Shown: positions 36,771-46,590 of the stretch, piece by piece
Position numbering within the stretch: the stretch's first letter is position 1
Layout: every line of letters starts with the position of its first letter
NCBI RefSeq assembly: GCF_004168285.1
Contig: NZ_SEWF01000006.1
Span: forward strand, 124,001-188,000
DNA length: 64,000 nt
Origin: Emticicia agri
GTDB taxonomy: Bacteria; Bacteroidota; Bacteroidia; Cytophagales; Spirosomataceae
Direction of reading: 5' to 3'
Program-made: the position numbers and the translations under genes
The notes under the pieces: generated by a model
The model's input: only the letters and a program-made list of their open reading frames with translations
Told to the model about the DNA's origin: nothing
Database searches by the model: none

Positions 36771-38648
36771 ATGAAAAAAATAGCGTATATGCTTCTGACT
36801 ATGGCCGTAATGACGGCTTGTACCAGAAAAGCATCTGTGAGTACATCTTCCACGCAAAAAGATAATCTCTATCAATTCTCTGTTGATTTAACTAAGGTTG
36901 AAAACGATAAATTAGAGGTTACGCTGATTGCCCCGAAAATCAGTACTGAAGAAATAACCTATTTCCTGCCTAAAATCGTACCGGGTACCTATGCCAATTA
37001 CGATTTTGGTCGTTATGTATCAGACTTCAAAGCTTACAATGCTAAAGGCGAATTATTATCGGTCGATAAGGCCGATGTGAATAGCTGGACTATTAAAAAT
37101 GCCCAGAGCCTTAACAAAATCACTTATAAAGTAGATGATACCTGGGATTCGCCTGAAATTAAAGGAGAGAAAATCTTTGAACCTGCCGGAAGTGATATTG
37201 ATGTCAACAAGAAATATGCAGTAAATACTTTCTGTTTCTTTGGATATTTTGATGGTATGAAAAAAGTGCCTTATCAGGTGTCATTTACCAAGCCTTCTGG
37301 TTTTTATGGAGCTACCTCAATGAACTTTGCTTCTACCTCAGCTACAAAAGATGTATTTCAGGCAGATAATTACATGGATTTATCTGATGCGCCAATCCTT
37401 TATACGCAACCAGACACAACGGTTTTGAAAATCGGTGGTGCCGATATTTTAGTGTCGGTATTCTCACCAAACAAAGAGGCTAACTCTAAAGAAATTGCTG
37501 CTAATATTAATTCTCTGCTGAATGCACAGAAAGAGTATTTAGGGGGTAAATTACCTATTCAGAAATATGCCTTCTTGATTGTCTTGTCTGATAATCCGAA
37601 TCTGATGAGTTATGGGGCTTTAGAACATTCTTATTCATCGTTCTACTATCTGCCTGAGGCTACCTCTAAAGAGCTTTCGCAAACGGTGAAAGATGTAGCT
37701 TCGCACGAGTTTTTCCATATCCTTACGCCTTTGAGCATTCACTCTGAAGAAATCGGTGATTTTGATTATAATAAACCTAAGATGTCGAAACACTTATGGT
37801 TGTATGAAGGACTTACAGAATATGCTGCCGGACATATGCAGATAAAATATGGTCTGATAGAAATGCCGCAGTATCTGGATATGTTGCGCCAGAAAATGAC
37901 AACCATGAAAATGATGAACGATAAGTTGCCATTTACTGAAATGAGTCTGGGCGTATTGGATAAATACAAAAACCAGTATATGAATGTATATAATAAAGGT
38001 GCCTTGATTGGCCTGTGTCTGGACATCAAACTGCGTCAGTTATCAGGAGGTAAGTATGGTACACAAAACCTGATGCGTGATCTGGCTAAGACTTACGGTA
38101 AATCACAATCATTCAAAGACAACGAATTGTTCGATAAAATTACATCTTTGACATACCCTGAAATCGGTGATTTCTTTGCAAAATATGTAGATGGACCAGA
38201 GCCATTGCCTTTGAGCGAAACGCTGCAATTGGTTGGTGTTGAGTACTTGCCTGAGGCTACTATCAAGAAAATCAGCCTCGGAGGTATCAGCTTAGGATTT
38301 AATGCCACAACCAAACGTATCAAAATTGGTAACGTGAGCAAAATCAATGAGTTTGGTAAGAAAATGGGGTATCAGTTGAATGACGAAATTGTATCATTGA
38401 ATGGTCAGCCATTTGATATTCAGAAAGCTCAACATATTCTGGACGAATATAACAACAATACCAAAGAGGGGGATATGGTAACTATGGAAGTAGCCCGTAA
38501 AAACAGCGAAGGTAAAGAAGAAATTATTAAATTGTCTTCTCCTGCTATGGTAGTAGATGTAACCGAGAAAAATGTATTGAAATTGGTTGATACCCCAACA
38601 GAGACACAGTTAAAAGTAAGAAAAGACTGGTTGAGTACAGAAAAATAA
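36771..38648 (+). CDS. M61-family (glycyl aminopeptidase-like) metallopeptidase lipoprotein with PDZ domain
   Basis: ATG 36771 gives a lipoprotein signal (MAVMTAC, then TRKAS) and 625 residues; the long in-frame extension upstream runs through repeats and was rejected. The N-terminal beta domain is followed by a zinc site HEFFH at residues 312-316 and the third-ligand region LWLYEGLTEYAAGHM. A PDZ-like segment lies near the C terminus (GYQLNDEIVSLNGQPFDIQ). M61 enzymes trim small N-terminal residues from peptides; this one should sit on the periplasmic side of a membrane. Confidence 0.93.
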   Translation: MKKIAYMLLTMAVMTACTRKASVSTSSTQKDNLYQFSVDLTKVENDKLEVTLIAPKISTEEITYFLPKIVPGTYANYDFGRYVSDFKAYNAKGELLSVDKADVNSWTIKNAQSLNKITYKVDDTWDSPEIKGEKIFEPAGSDIDVNKKYAVNTFCFFGYFDGMKKVPYQVSFTKPSGFYGATSMNFASTSATKDVFQADNYMDLSDAPILYTQPDTTVLKIGGADILVSVFSPNKEANSKEIAANINSLLNAQKEYLGGKLPIQKYAFLIVLSDNPNLMSYGALEHSYSSFYYLPEATSKELSQTVKDVASHEFFHILTPLSIHSEEIGDFDYNKPKMSKHLWLYEGLTEYAAGHMQIKYGLIEMPQYLDMLRQKMTTMKMMNDKLPFTEMSLGVLDKYKNQYMNVYNKGALIGLCLDIKLRQLSGGKYGTQNLMRDLAKTYGKSQSFKDNELFDKITSLTYPEIGDFFAKYVDGPEPLPLSETLQLVGVEYLPEATIKKISLGGISLGFNATTKRIKIGNVSKINEFGKKMGYQLNDEIVSLNGQPFDIQKAQHILDEYNNNTKEGDMVTMEVARKNSEGKEEIIKLSSPAMVVDVTEKNVLKLVDTPTETQLKVRKDWLSTEK

Positions 38649-38683
38649 TTCAGGTAGTCCAACCTTTTTATTAGAGTAACAGT

Positions 38684-38722
38684 CAAGGGTGTAAAAGCGA
38701 TTTTTACACCCTTGTTTATTTT
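38684..38722 (+). terminator. Terminator after the M61 peptidase gene
   Basis: CAAGGGTGTAAAA (38684-38696) pairs perfectly with TTTTACACCCTTG (38702-38714) over a 5-base loop; TTTATTTT follows. Confidence 0.85.
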
Positions 38723-38837
38723 ATAAGAATCCGGTTGAACTATTGGACTATATGAAGAAAATAATTGGGCTGTGAAATTAAACTCGTGAGAGGTCGTTAA
38801 CCATTTTTGTTTGGCCTTTATACCCCTAAAAAAGATT

Positions 38838-39521
38838 GTGAGTAAAGTAATCAAGAAAAGCCTTATTTATTCCCTCGTCGGGATAGCTGCTGTTGCCTGT
38901 ACCAATGTTGTTCCTGCTCCTGCCGTTTTTGAGTATGCAAGCGAGCAACAAGCCGCCAGAGTTGCTGATAAACCAACTATCAAACCGCCTGTCAGAAACA
39001 ATGATGAACTGGCAGTTCCGATAGATACCCTGACAACGGCTGTAATACATAATGATTCAGGGCAGCATATTTTTAATTTTTATGCGGTTACGCCACCTGA
39101 TATTAATTTCGATTTTCCCTCGCACAGTGTGGTTATGATGCCCGTTACCTATGTAGGGGTCGATAAAGGCGTAGCTAACAGTTATTGCGAATACTGGCTT
39201 TATACCAAATCAGGAGAACTGGTGTGTTATTGTAAAAATACTATCAGTGGTTTGCATCCGGTCTATGGCAATAGCTTTAATACAAACAACCACCTACCTG
39301 AGTTTACCAAAAAGATCGGTTACGGAGAGTATCGATTGGTGTACAAGAATATCTCTAAAGTACCTGTAAAACAGGATTTAATCTTTGGACTGATTGCCAA
39401 CAACGGAAAAGACCAGGTTGATACCAAAGTACTGAGCGGAGAAACAAAGGAGTTCTGGATTACTATCTATCCATCTACCAGTGAGTTTAAGATGAATAAT
39501 AATAATAAGGAGCCGATGTGA
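38838..39521 (+). CDS. Lipoprotein of unknown function
   Basis: A GTG start at 38838 gives 227 residues beginning MSKVIKKSLIYSLVGIAAVAC, a good lipoprotein signal; a TTG nine codons earlier is the alternative. No ATG is suitably placed. The mature part contains HNDSGQHIFNFYAVTPPD, a Cys pair in SYCEYWLYTKSGELVCYC, and a beta-rich end that resembles an Ig-like fold. I do not recognise a family. A hairpin follows 18 bases after the stop. Confidence 0.75.
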   Translation: MSKVIKKSLIYSLVGIAAVACTNVVPAPAVFEYASEQQAARVADKPTIKPPVRNNDELAVPIDTLTTAVIHNDSGQHIFNFYAVTPPDINFDFPSHSVVMMPVTYVGVDKGVANSYCEYWLYTKSGELVCYCKNTISGLHPVYGNSFNTNNHLPEFTKKIGYGEYRLVYKNISKVPVKQDLIFGLIANNGKDQVDTKVLSGETKEFWITIYPSTSEFKMNNNNKEPM

Positions 39522-39539
39522 TTTAGGAATATTAAAACG

Positions 39540-39584
39540 TAGAGACGTGTGGCTTACCATGCAATTGCAAACCACACGTCTCTA
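39540..39584. repeat. GAGACGTGTGG inverted repeat
   Basis: TAGAGACGTGTGG (39540-39552) pairs perfectly with CCACACGTCTCTA (39572-39584); the 19-base loop contains the palindrome TGCAATTGCA. It lies between convergent genes and is followed by TTATTT, so it may work as a terminator. Repeats of the form GTAGAGACG are widespread dispersed elements in bacterial genomes. Confidence 0.7.
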
Positions 39585-39598
39585 TTATTTCAATAAAA

Positions 39599-40645
39599 TT
39601 AATACCCTTTCAAAGCCTCTACCAACGTGCTATTCTCGGCATCAGTGCCGATAGAGATACGGATACAACCCTCGCATAGCTGAACATTAGAGCGGTCTCT
39701 GGTAATGATTTTTCTATCAATCAGGTATTTGAAAATTGCTTTGGCATCGTCAAATTTTACCAGTAGCTGATTTGAGTCTGTTGGATAGATATGTTTCACT
39801 ATAGATAAATCACCTAAAAGATTAATCAGATTTGCCCGTGCTTTCAGAATTTCTTTCACATAATTATTCTTCTTTTCTTCATTATCCAATGCCTCTAAAA
39901 TCAAGGCTTGTGTAACCGCATTGAGGTTATAAGGATACTTGATTTTATTAAGAATCTTAATGAGGTCTTCCGAAGCAAAAGCCATTCCGAAACGGAGTGC
40001 AGCCAATCCCCATGCTTTAGAAAATGTCTGTAATACTACCAGATTAGGATAATTATCTAATAATTTGGTAAAAGATTCTTGTTCGGTAAAGTCGATATAA
40101 GCTTCATCTACAATCACCAGACCCGTTTTGAAATTTTCTAATAACTGAATCACCGATTCACGTTTTGCTAAATTTCCCGAGGGGTTATTAGGCGAACAAA
40201 CCCATATCAGTTTGGTATGCACATTCACAGCCGCCAATACTTTATCTACCTGTATCTGAAAATCGGGTGTAAGCGATACCTGCACCACGGGGGTATTCTG
40301 AATATCGGCACATACCTTATACATACCATAAGTAGGAGGCATTGTAATGATATTGTCCTCCTTTGGCTCGCAGGTAGCACGAATCAGTAAGTCAATCGCT
40401 TCATCTGACCCGTTCCCTAAGAAAATCTGACTTGGGCGTACCCCTTTAATAACCGCCAGTTTTTCTTTGATTTCTGCCTGATAAGGGTCTGGATAACGGT
40501 TATAATTGCCCGTAATAACAGCCCCGAAAGGGTTTTCGTTGGCATCTAAAAAAATACCCTCTTTTCCGGTATATTCATCACGGGCAGAGGCATAAGGGGT
40601 TAAAGTCAGGATATGCGGACGAATAATATTTTGTAGTGAGAACAT
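39599..40645 (-). CDS. hisC: Histidinol-phosphate aminotransferase
   Basis: The 348-residue protein is a fold-type I PLP aminotransferase with the HisC marks: FLDANENPFG at the N terminus, IFLGNGSDEAIDLLIR, SPNNPSGN, VDEAYIDF and the Schiff-base lysine in TFSKAWGLAALRFGMA. It converts imidazole-acetol phosphate and glutamate to histidinol phosphate in histidine synthesis. No other his gene is in the window, so here hisC stands alone, next to a short-chain dehydrogenase gene that lies upstream on the same strand. Confidence 0.95.
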   Translation of the reverse strand: MFSLQNIIRPHILTLTPYASARDEYTGKEGIFLDANENPFGAVITGNYNRYPDPYQAEIKEKLAVIKGVRPSQIFLGNGSDEAIDLLIRATCEPKEDNIITMPPTYGMYKVCADIQNTPVVQVSLTPDFQIQVDKVLAAVNVHTKLIWVCSPNNPSGNLAKRESVIQLLENFKTGLVIVDEAYIDFTEQESFTKLLDNYPNLVVLQTFSKAWGLAALRFGMAFASEDLIKILNKIKYPYNLNAVTQALILEALDNEEKKNNYVKEILKARANLINLLGDLSIVKHIYPTDSNQLLVKFDDAKAIFKYLIDRKIITRDRSNVQLCEGCIRISIGTDAENSTLVEALKGY

Positions 40646-40667
40646 ATTTATTGAGTGATTTTTAATT

Positions 40668-40767
40668 GTGAATAGTGAATTGCGAATTAGCGAATAATTG
40701 GATTAAAAGATATGTCATTATTCCTAAAAGGCAAATTAGATTCGCTAATTCGCCATTCGTTATTCAC
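40668..40767. repeat. Imperfect 28-bp inverted repeat between hisC and the dehydrogenase gene
   Basis: The segment 40668-40695 (core GCGAATTAGCGAAT) pairs with 40740-40767 (ATTCGCTAATTCGC) at 25 of 28 positions, with a 44-base spacer. Direct short repeats TGAATAGTGAATTGCGAATT suggest a simple-sequence origin. It fills most of the 135-base intergenic space. Confidence 0.7.
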
Positions 40768-40780
40768 CATTAAAGGGTGA

Positions 40781-41548
40781 TTACTTCGGAGCCATCCTGA
40801 TTGCGCCATCAAGACGGATTACTTCGCCATTCAGCATAGCATTTTCTACAATGCTTTGTGCCAGTTGTGCATATTCATCAGGACGACCTAACCGTGAAGG
40901 AAAAGGTACTTGTTGTCCTAAAGATAATTGCGCTTCTTCGGGTAATGAGGCCATCAATGGAGTTTTAAAAATACCCGGGGCAATGGTCATGACTCTGATG
41001 CCGTTTCTTGATAAATCACGAGCTATCGGCAAAGTCATAGCTACAATTCCACCTTTAGAGGCCGAATAGGCCGCCTGCCCGATTTGCCCATCATAAGCAG
41101 CAACCGAAGCAGTATTGATTATTACACCTCTTTCTCCATCTTCGTTAGGCGTATTGTTCGACATCTCGAAAGCTGCCAAACGAATCATATTGAAAGACCC
41201 CACCAGATTGATATTAATAATTTTCTGAAAATGTGCTAATGAATGAGGCCCTTCTTTGCCAACGGTACGGGCAGGTGGGGCAATTCCGGCACAATTGACC
41301 AGTATATGAATAGCCTTGAAACGAGCAATAGCCTGGCTCATCACCTTTTGCGCATCTTTTTCCGACGATACATCACATTTTACAAATTTTGCCTTGCGGC
41401 CGAGTTCGCCTGCCAGTGCCTTGCCTTTCTCCTCATTCAGATCCACAATAATGGCGTTTGCTCCGGCTTTGACAAATCTTCTTACTACTGCCTCTCCTAA
41501 GCCTGATGCGCCTCCTGTAACTACGGCTGTTAGTCCTTTTAACTGCAT
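40781..41548 (-). CDS. Short-chain dehydrogenase, 3-hydroxyacyl-CoA dehydrogenase type 2-like
   Basis: The 255-residue protein is a classical [13 protein letters not shown] cofactor motif, D for NAD preference in [18 protein letters not shown], the catalytic Ser in [14 protein letters not shown] and YSASKGG (Tyr, Lys). The insert [12 protein letters not shown] and the end [15 protein letters not shown] match the HSD17B10-like branch, which oxidises 3-hydroxyacyl-CoA (including 2-methyl-branched ones from isoleucine). Cytoplasmic. No other beta-oxidation gene is near, so the precise substrate is open. Confidence 0.9.
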   Translation of the reverse strand: MQLKGLTAVVTGGASGLGEAVVRRFVKAGANAIIVDLNEEKGKALAGELGRKAKFVKCDVSSEKDAQKVMSQAIARFKAIHILVNCAGIAPPARTVGKEGPHSLAHFQKIININLVGSFNMIRLAAFEMSNNTPNEDGERGVIINTASVAAYDGQIGQAAYSASKGGIVAMTLPIARDLSRNGIRVMTIAPGIFKTPLMASLPEEAQLSLGQQVPFPSRLGRPDEYAQLAQSIVENAMLNGEVIRLDGAIRMAPK

Positions 41549-41641
41549 AGAATAATTTAGTGATTTAGTGATTGAGCGATTTAATGATTAAAATATCACT
41601 CAATGTATTCTTAGCTTATTTAGATAAAAACGAAAATTATT

Positions 41642-41672
41642 ATTGGTAGCTCTGCATAGAGAGCTAAATTTG
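41642..41672 (+). promoter_or_regulatory. Candidate promoter of hemF
   Basis: TAAATTTG (41665-41672) fits the TAnnTTTG -7 box, with ATTG (41642-41645) 19 bases upstream as -33 element. It ends 23 bases before the hemF ATG, giving a leader of under 20 bases. Confidence 0.5.
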
Positions 41673-41695
41673 CCACAAAATTTGAAAAGAATCTT

Positions 41696-42592
41696 ATGTT
41701 ATCCAAAGAAAATATTGCAGAATACTTCCAGACTCTGCAAAAGACTATTTGCCAGGCTATAGAAAATACAGATGGTAAAGGGAAATTTCGTGAAGACCTC
41801 TGGCAACATCATAGCGGTGGGGGCGGACGTACACGTGTGCTAACCGACGGAAATATAATTGCCAAAGGCGGTGTAAATTTCTCGGCTGTTTCAGGAGAGG
41901 CATCAGAAGCTTTGCAAAAGCAATTGAACCTGACCGAAAAAGCAGATTATTTTGCTACAGGTGTTTCTATTGTACAACATCCTGTGAACCCTATGGTGCC
42001 AATCATTCACATGAATGTACGATATTTTGAATTATCGAATGGTATTTGCTGGTTTGGTGGGGGCATAGACTTAACTCCGCATTATGTGGTAGAAGAAGAT
42101 GCCCGCTGGTTTCATCAACAATTAAAAGCGGCTTGCGATAAACATTCAGCAGAGTATTATCCGAAATATAAAGAGTGGGCAGATAATTACTTTTTTATTC
42201 CGCATAGAAACGAAACCCGTGGGGTAGGAGGCATATTCTTCGATTATCTAAAACCGAAAGACGAAACTCCCAAAGAAGATTTATTTGCTTTTGTACAATC
42301 GGTAGGAGAGAGCTTTGCACCTGTTTATACCCACCTGATGGTAAAGAACAACCAATTACCTTACGGAGCGCATGAAATCAACTGGCAGATGCTCCGTCGT
42401 GGGCGTTATGTAGAATTTAACCTCGTGTGGGACAGAGGTACAAAGTTTGGCCTGGAAACCAACGGACGTACAGAATCTATTTTAATGAGCTTGCCTCCGG
42501 TGGCTAATTGGGTATATGATTTTCAACCTGAAGCAGGAAGTGAAGAGGAAAAGACTTTAAGTTTATTGAAGAAAGGAGTTGATTGGGTATAA
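41696..42592 (+). CDS. hemF: Oxygen-dependent coproporphyrinogen III oxidase
   Basis: The 298-residue cytoplasmic enzyme shows the HemF signatures in order: FREDLWQHHSGGGGRTRVL, IHMNVRYFEL, CWFGGGIDLTPHYVV, PHRNETRGVGGIFFD, QMLRRGRYVEFNLVWDRGT and a C-terminal LMSLPPVANWVYD. It decarboxylates coproporphyrinogen III to protoporphyrinogen IX using oxygen in haem synthesis, which points to an aerobic host. The chloride-channel gene starts 38 bases downstream. Confidence 0.97.
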   Translation: MLSKENIAEYFQTLQKTICQAIENTDGKGKFREDLWQHHSGGGGRTRVLTDGNIIAKGGVNFSAVSGEASEALQKQLNLTEKADYFATGVSIVQHPVNPMVPIIHMNVRYFELSNGICWFGGGIDLTPHYVVEEDARWFHQQLKAACDKHSAEYYPKYKEWADNYFFIPHRNETRGVGGIFFDYLKPKDETPKEDLFAFVQSVGESFAPVYTHLMVKNNQLPYGAHEINWQMLRRGRYVEFNLVWDRGTKFGLETNGRTESILMSLPPVANWVYDFQPEAGSEEEKTLSLLKKGVDWV

Positions 42593-42630
42593 GACAACCG
42601 TGTCAGGGTGACATAAACAATTTTTTAGGC

Positions 42631-44022
42631 ATGAAGTATAAGTTTATCAGGAAAAATCTGAATACCATTAAACGCGTAAAGCGTATAGCAGAGCCTATAA
42701 AAGAGTACTTGAAAAATAGATTTGACTCTATTTCTAATGCCAAATTGAAACAAAATCTGCTTAATGCCATACCCTTTTGGATAGGAGCTTTAATTACAGG
42801 TGTTGTGGCAGTTATTTATGCCAAACTATTTCTGATAGCTGAAGAAGGTACGCTATATCTATTACATCTGAATAAATGGTTGTTTTTTGCTGTAACTCCT
42901 CTATGTTTTATTGTGTCTTGGTGGTTAGTTAACAAATATGCGCCTTATTCAAGGGGGAGTGGTATCCCTCAGGTAAGTGCCGCTATCGAATTGGCAAATC
43001 CGAAAAAATATTATCTGGTAAGTAAACTATTAAGTATCAGGGTATTATTGATTAAAATAATATCAAGCCTGATAATGGTTTTTGGTGGCGGAGTGGTCGG
43101 TAGGGAAGGCCCTACGATACAAATAGCTGGCTCAATCTTTAAAAAGATTAATGATTGGTTACCTGAATGGTACCCGAAAATATCTAAAAAAAACATGCTG
43201 ATTACAGGGGCTGCATCAGGGCTGGCGGCAGCTTTTAATACGCCTTTAGGCGGAATTGTATTTGCTATTGAAGAATTAACCAAAACGCACTTCAGCTTTT
43301 TTAAATCGGCTTTATTGACAGGAGTAATTATAGCCGGTCTCACCGCACTGAATATTTTAGGCCCATATTTGTATTTAGGGTATCCGAAAGTCAATCATCT
43401 TTCCTGGTGGATTATCTTTCCGGTTATTATCTGTAGTGGTCTTTCAGGGTATCTGGGTTGTACTATGACCCGCATTATTCTGTTTGTATTAAAGAAAAAA
43501 AGTGTTCTGAACACCAACGTCAAAAAAATGGGCTACTGTGTAGTAGCAGGTTTAATTATTGCCACACTCGGCGTTTTGATAAATGAAGAGACTTTTGGTA
43601 CAGGCAAGGAATTGATGCAAACCACGCTGCTTACCGATAATAAATATGTAGAGTGGTATGTGCCACTTTTAAGATTCTTTGGCCCGATTATCTCTTTTAC
43701 AAATGGTGGTGCAGGTGGAGTTTTTGCTCCTGCTTTAAGTGCCGGAGCGAGTATCGGCTCTGCTGTAGCTGAGTGGTTCAGCCTGATAGATTCAAATGCA
43801 AATCTGATTATTTTGTGTGGTATGGTGAGCTTTCTTACGGGTGTTACCCGCAGCCCTTTTACTTCTGCTATTCTAGTCTTAGAAATGACTACAGCCGAAA
43901 GCATTATATTTTATCTGATGATGGCCGGATTGACAGCCAATCTTGTTTCTTCACTGGTAAGTAAACATTCTTTTTACGACCAGATGAAAGACCAGTATCT
44001 GAAAGAACTGGAAAGTGAATAA
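42631..44022 (+). CDS. CLC-family chloride/proton antiporter
   Basis: ATG 42631 gives 463 residues; the in-frame TTG at 42583 would overlap hemF and was rejected. The protein has the CLC selectivity motifs GSGIPQ (Ser110), GREGPT (gating Glu159) and GGAGGVFAPALSAGAS, with about ten further hydrophobic helices. The second glutamate needed for proton transfer (Glu214 in FAIEELTK) is present, so it should exchange chloride for protons rather than act as a passive channel. There are no C-terminal CBS domains. It may be co-transcribed with hemF. Confidence 0.93.
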   Translation: MKYKFIRKNLNTIKRVKRIAEPIKEYLKNRFDSISNAKLKQNLLNAIPFWIGALITGVVAVIYAKLFLIAEEGTLYLLHLNKWLFFAVTPLCFIVSWWLVNKYAPYSRGSGIPQVSAAIELANPKKYYLVSKLLSIRVLLIKIISSLIMVFGGGVVGREGPTIQIAGSIFKKINDWLPEWYPKISKKNMLITGAASGLAAAFNTPLGGIVFAIEELTKTHFSFFKSALLTGVIIAGLTALNILGPYLYLGYPKVNHLSWWIIFPVIICSGLSGYLGCTMTRIILFVLKKKSVLNTNVKKMGYCVVAGLIIATLGVLINEETFGTGKELMQTTLLTDNKYVEWYVPLLRFFGPIISFTNGGAGGVFAPALSAGASIGSAVAEWFSLIDSNANLIILCGMVSFLTGVTRSPFTSAILVLEMTTAESIIFYLMMAGLTANLVSSLVSKHSFYDQMKDQYLKELESE

Positions 44023-44109
44023 CCCTCTGGGCCCAATGATATGTCTATGCTCGTCAGTAAACGTGCATGGCACGGTTACTTTAGCCAGACATCAATAAAT
44101 ATCATAAGG

Positions 44110-44493
44110 ATGAAAATTGAATTAAACAGAAAATATTTATCTAGTTTGAAAGCAGATACTGACTTACATTCAGGTGGTTTGTTTTTTTGTATTATCTATC
44201 AGAACTGCTTAGAGTTTTTTGAAAATGGTAAGGTAGAATACACAAAAAAGTTAGTTGATGCTTTTAAACCGATGGACGATATTGATATAAAACATTTAGA
44301 AAACTATAAAATTATTGGTGAGTATTCATATAATCAAAGAGGATATTTAAAATGTGAATTTGAAGATATATTTTTATCACTTACGGGACTGCCAACAGAA
44401 AAAGACCCAACTATTATACCATTTCATGTTTATAACGAGAGATTTTCACGCTCGTCGGGTGATGTATATCACTTAGAAAGTTCAAATCTATAA
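44110..44493 (+). CDS. Hypothetical cytoplasmic protein
   Basis: From ATG 44110 (MKIELNRKYLSS) the protein has 127 residues. An earlier start at 44041 would run through a copy of the GTGGCACGG repeat (44064-44076), so it is less likely. Content: LHSGGLFFCIIYQNCLEFFENGKV, then KYLKCEFEDIFLSLTG-like beta strands; no signal, no membrane helix. It resembles small barrel-like orphan proteins of Bacteroidota in composition only. Base composition is more AT-rich than its neighbours, which may reflect acquisition. Confidence 0.6.
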   Translation: MKIELNRKYLSSLKADTDLHSGGLFFCIIYQNCLEFFENGKVEYTKKLVDAFKPMDDIDIKHLENYKIIGEYSYNQRGYLKCEFEDIFLSLTGLPTEKDPTIIPFHVYNERFSRSSGDVYHLESSNL

Positions 44494-44575
44494 ACTCCAC
44501 CTTTTAAATATTTTCTCCTTATTTCATGACTCAGTATTTAAACTTATTCAAAAAATGATAGTTTGTCTGGGCGTC

Positions 44576-44637
44576 TAAGCCTGCCATCGTGCGACGACCG
44601 CGGTCGTTCTCGGATGAGTATAACCGTGACACACTGG
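44576..44637. repeat. GC-rich palindromic element, GTG(G/T)CACGG-related
   Basis: The perfect palindrome ACGACCGCGGTCGT (44594-44607) is followed by AACCGTGACACA (44622-44633). The latter is the complement of the TGTCACGGTT core that also appears in the hairpins at 21749 and 17827. It sits directly downstream of the DUF885 gene on the minus strand. Confidence 0.5.
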
Positions 44638-44639
44638 GT

Positions 44640-46388
44640 TTATTCCTTCGGCTTCTTATTCAGTTCCTCCTCAATGTACTTGTCAACCATTTTCTCTAAA
44701 ATAGACATGGTAACTGTTCCTTGCGATAATACTAAATCATGAAATGCCCTTACATCAAATTTATCTTTTAAGAGTGTTTCGGCTTTTTTGCGTTGGGTTT
44801 TAATCGTTATTTCTCCGATTTTATACGCTAAAGCTTGTCCGGGCCAGGAGATATAGCGGTTAATTTCTGTATTCACTTCATGCAGTGAAAGGGCAGTATT
44901 ATCTGCTAAAAAACTCACAGCCTGGTCTCTTGTCCAGTCTTTGTCGTGGATGCCCACATCAATCACTAACCTACAGGCACGCCACATTTCGTAGGTAAGG
45001 CGACCAAACAGGCTGTAAGGGTCTTTATAAAGTCCTAATTCATAGCCTAAAAATTCGCCATATAAGCCCCAGCCTTCGCCATAGGCATTTACATATAAAT
45101 TTCTTCTGAACTCTGGCAGGTTATCTAATTCCTGTGTAAGAGCAATTTGTAAATGATGTCCCGGTACTGCTTCATGTAAGGTCAATGCTTCGAGTGTATA
45201 AAGCGTACGGCTTGGCAGGTTATACAGGTTTACCCAATAGTTTCCGGCATTTTTTGATTTAATGTTGGCACCACTATACCGCCCTGCGGTATAAGTAGGT
45301 GCAAGATAGTCGGGTACCTGTACTACTCCATAAGGTTGGCGAGGTAATTTCCCGAACAGAAGCGGGAGCTTACCATCAATTTTTTTGGCAATAAAAGAAG
45401 CCTCTTTCAATAATTGTTCGCCTGTGGTTGGGTAAAACTTCGGGTCGTTTCTGAGGTAATTGATAAAGTCTTTGATAGAGCCCTTAAACTTAACCTCATC
45501 AAGCACCTGTTGCATTTCTTTTTTGATGCGCTCCACTTCTTTCAGTCCAATAGTATATACTTCATCAGGAGTCATATTGGTAGTGGTATAATGCTTTACT
45601 TTTTCGGCATAGAATTTTTTGCCATTCGGGAAATGCGATGCCCCTAAAGTAGTCCGGGTTTTTGGATGGTATTCTTTCTCAAAGAAATCGCTGATTTTCT
45701 GATAGCTTGGAATCACGCTTTGCTCAATCTGCTTTTTACCTTCGGCCTGTAATTGTTTCCATTCTGTATCAGTAATAGCAGCCGGTTTTTGTATAAAAGG
45801 CTTCCAGAAAGCAGATTTCTCATAACTATCTACAATCTGGCTATTATAAGTAGCTTCATAGCCTTTGAGGGCAACACTGGGTTGCGAAATACCTGAAGCC
45901 AGACCTTTCCGCATTAATACGAGATTCTCATCTACAAACAGTGGGATGCCTTTCAATGAGTTAAGGTAACGTTCGAACTCTTTTTTGGTTGAATAATTGC
46001 CTGACCCCATACCCGGTAAGCCAGTATGAAAACCTGCATCAGCCAGAATGGGGTTCAGATACTCTTTGTATTCGTAAGAGATAATTTCATCATTCAAACT
46101 ATATTTCAAGAGGGCTACATTAATCTGGTCGTCAAAGGTCAGACTGTTTACATCAAGACTATTCAGTTTATCGTATTCTTTTTTATGGAACTGGTATCTG
46201 CGCAGAAAATCTTCTTCACGGTTTTTGCCAAACGGATAAGGCGAGTTAGCAGGGTCGGAATCAGATTCCTGTTTATTAAATGCCTTCATTTCTTCAAGCA
46301 CAGTTTTGATAACCGTATTTTGTACAGCCTGCGAGAAAGCCGATGAAGCATAAAGGCATAGCCAGCTCAGGAAAAAATATTTTTTCAT
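44640..46388 (-). CDS. DUF885 family secreted putative metallopeptidase
   Basis: The 582-residue protein has a signal peptide (MKKYFFLSWLCLYASSAFSQ) and the DUF885 hallmarks: a helical N-terminal half, FYAEKVKHYTTTNMTPDEV, and the zinc-binding-like motif LTLHEAVPGHHLQ near residue 400, then NAYGEGWGLYGEFLG and an end with RYISWPGQALAYKIGE. Members resemble M3/M32-like carboxypeptidases, but few are tested. Divergent from the PKD lipoprotein gene. Confidence 0.92.
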   Translation of the reverse strand: MKKYFFLSWLCLYASSAFSQAVQNTVIKTVLEEMKAFNKQESDSDPANSPYPFGKNREEDFLRRYQFHKKEYDKLNSLDVNSLTFDDQINVALLKYSLNDEIISYEYKEYLNPILADAGFHTGLPGMGSGNYSTKKEFERYLNSLKGIPLFVDENLVLMRKGLASGISQPSVALKGYEATYNSQIVDSYEKSAFWKPFIQKPAAITDTEWKQLQAEGKKQIEQSVIPSYQKISDFFEKEYHPKTRTTLGASHFPNGKKFYAEKVKHYTTTNMTPDEVYTIGLKEVERIKKEMQQVLDEVKFKGSIKDFINYLRNDPKFYPTTGEQLLKEASFIAKKIDGKLPLLFGKLPRQPYGVVQVPDYLAPTYTAGRYSGANIKSKNAGNYWVNLYNLPSRTLYTLEALTLHEAVPGHHLQIALTQELDNLPEFRRNLYVNAYGEGWGLYGEFLGYELGLYKDPYSLFGRLTYEMWRACRLVIDVGIHDKDWTRDQAVSFLADNTALSLHEVNTEINRYISWPGQALAYKIGEITIKTQRKKAETLLKDKFDVRAFHDLVLSQGTVTMSILEKMVDKYIEEELNKKPKE

Positions 46389-46590
46389 GGAGTAGTTTGT
46401 TGGGGTAGTTTTCAGAATCCGAAGATAAGGAAAAATTGAGAGAAGGTAGAATTTGTTGGAATATTTTGGCTCAAAAGTTATTTCCGTAAAATAACAATAT
46501 CACCGCAAAATAAGGAAAACCTCAAAGTACAAATAGAGGAATGGATAGAAGATTTTACATTTGTTTTCTGTCAGAAATTTCGTTGTGACC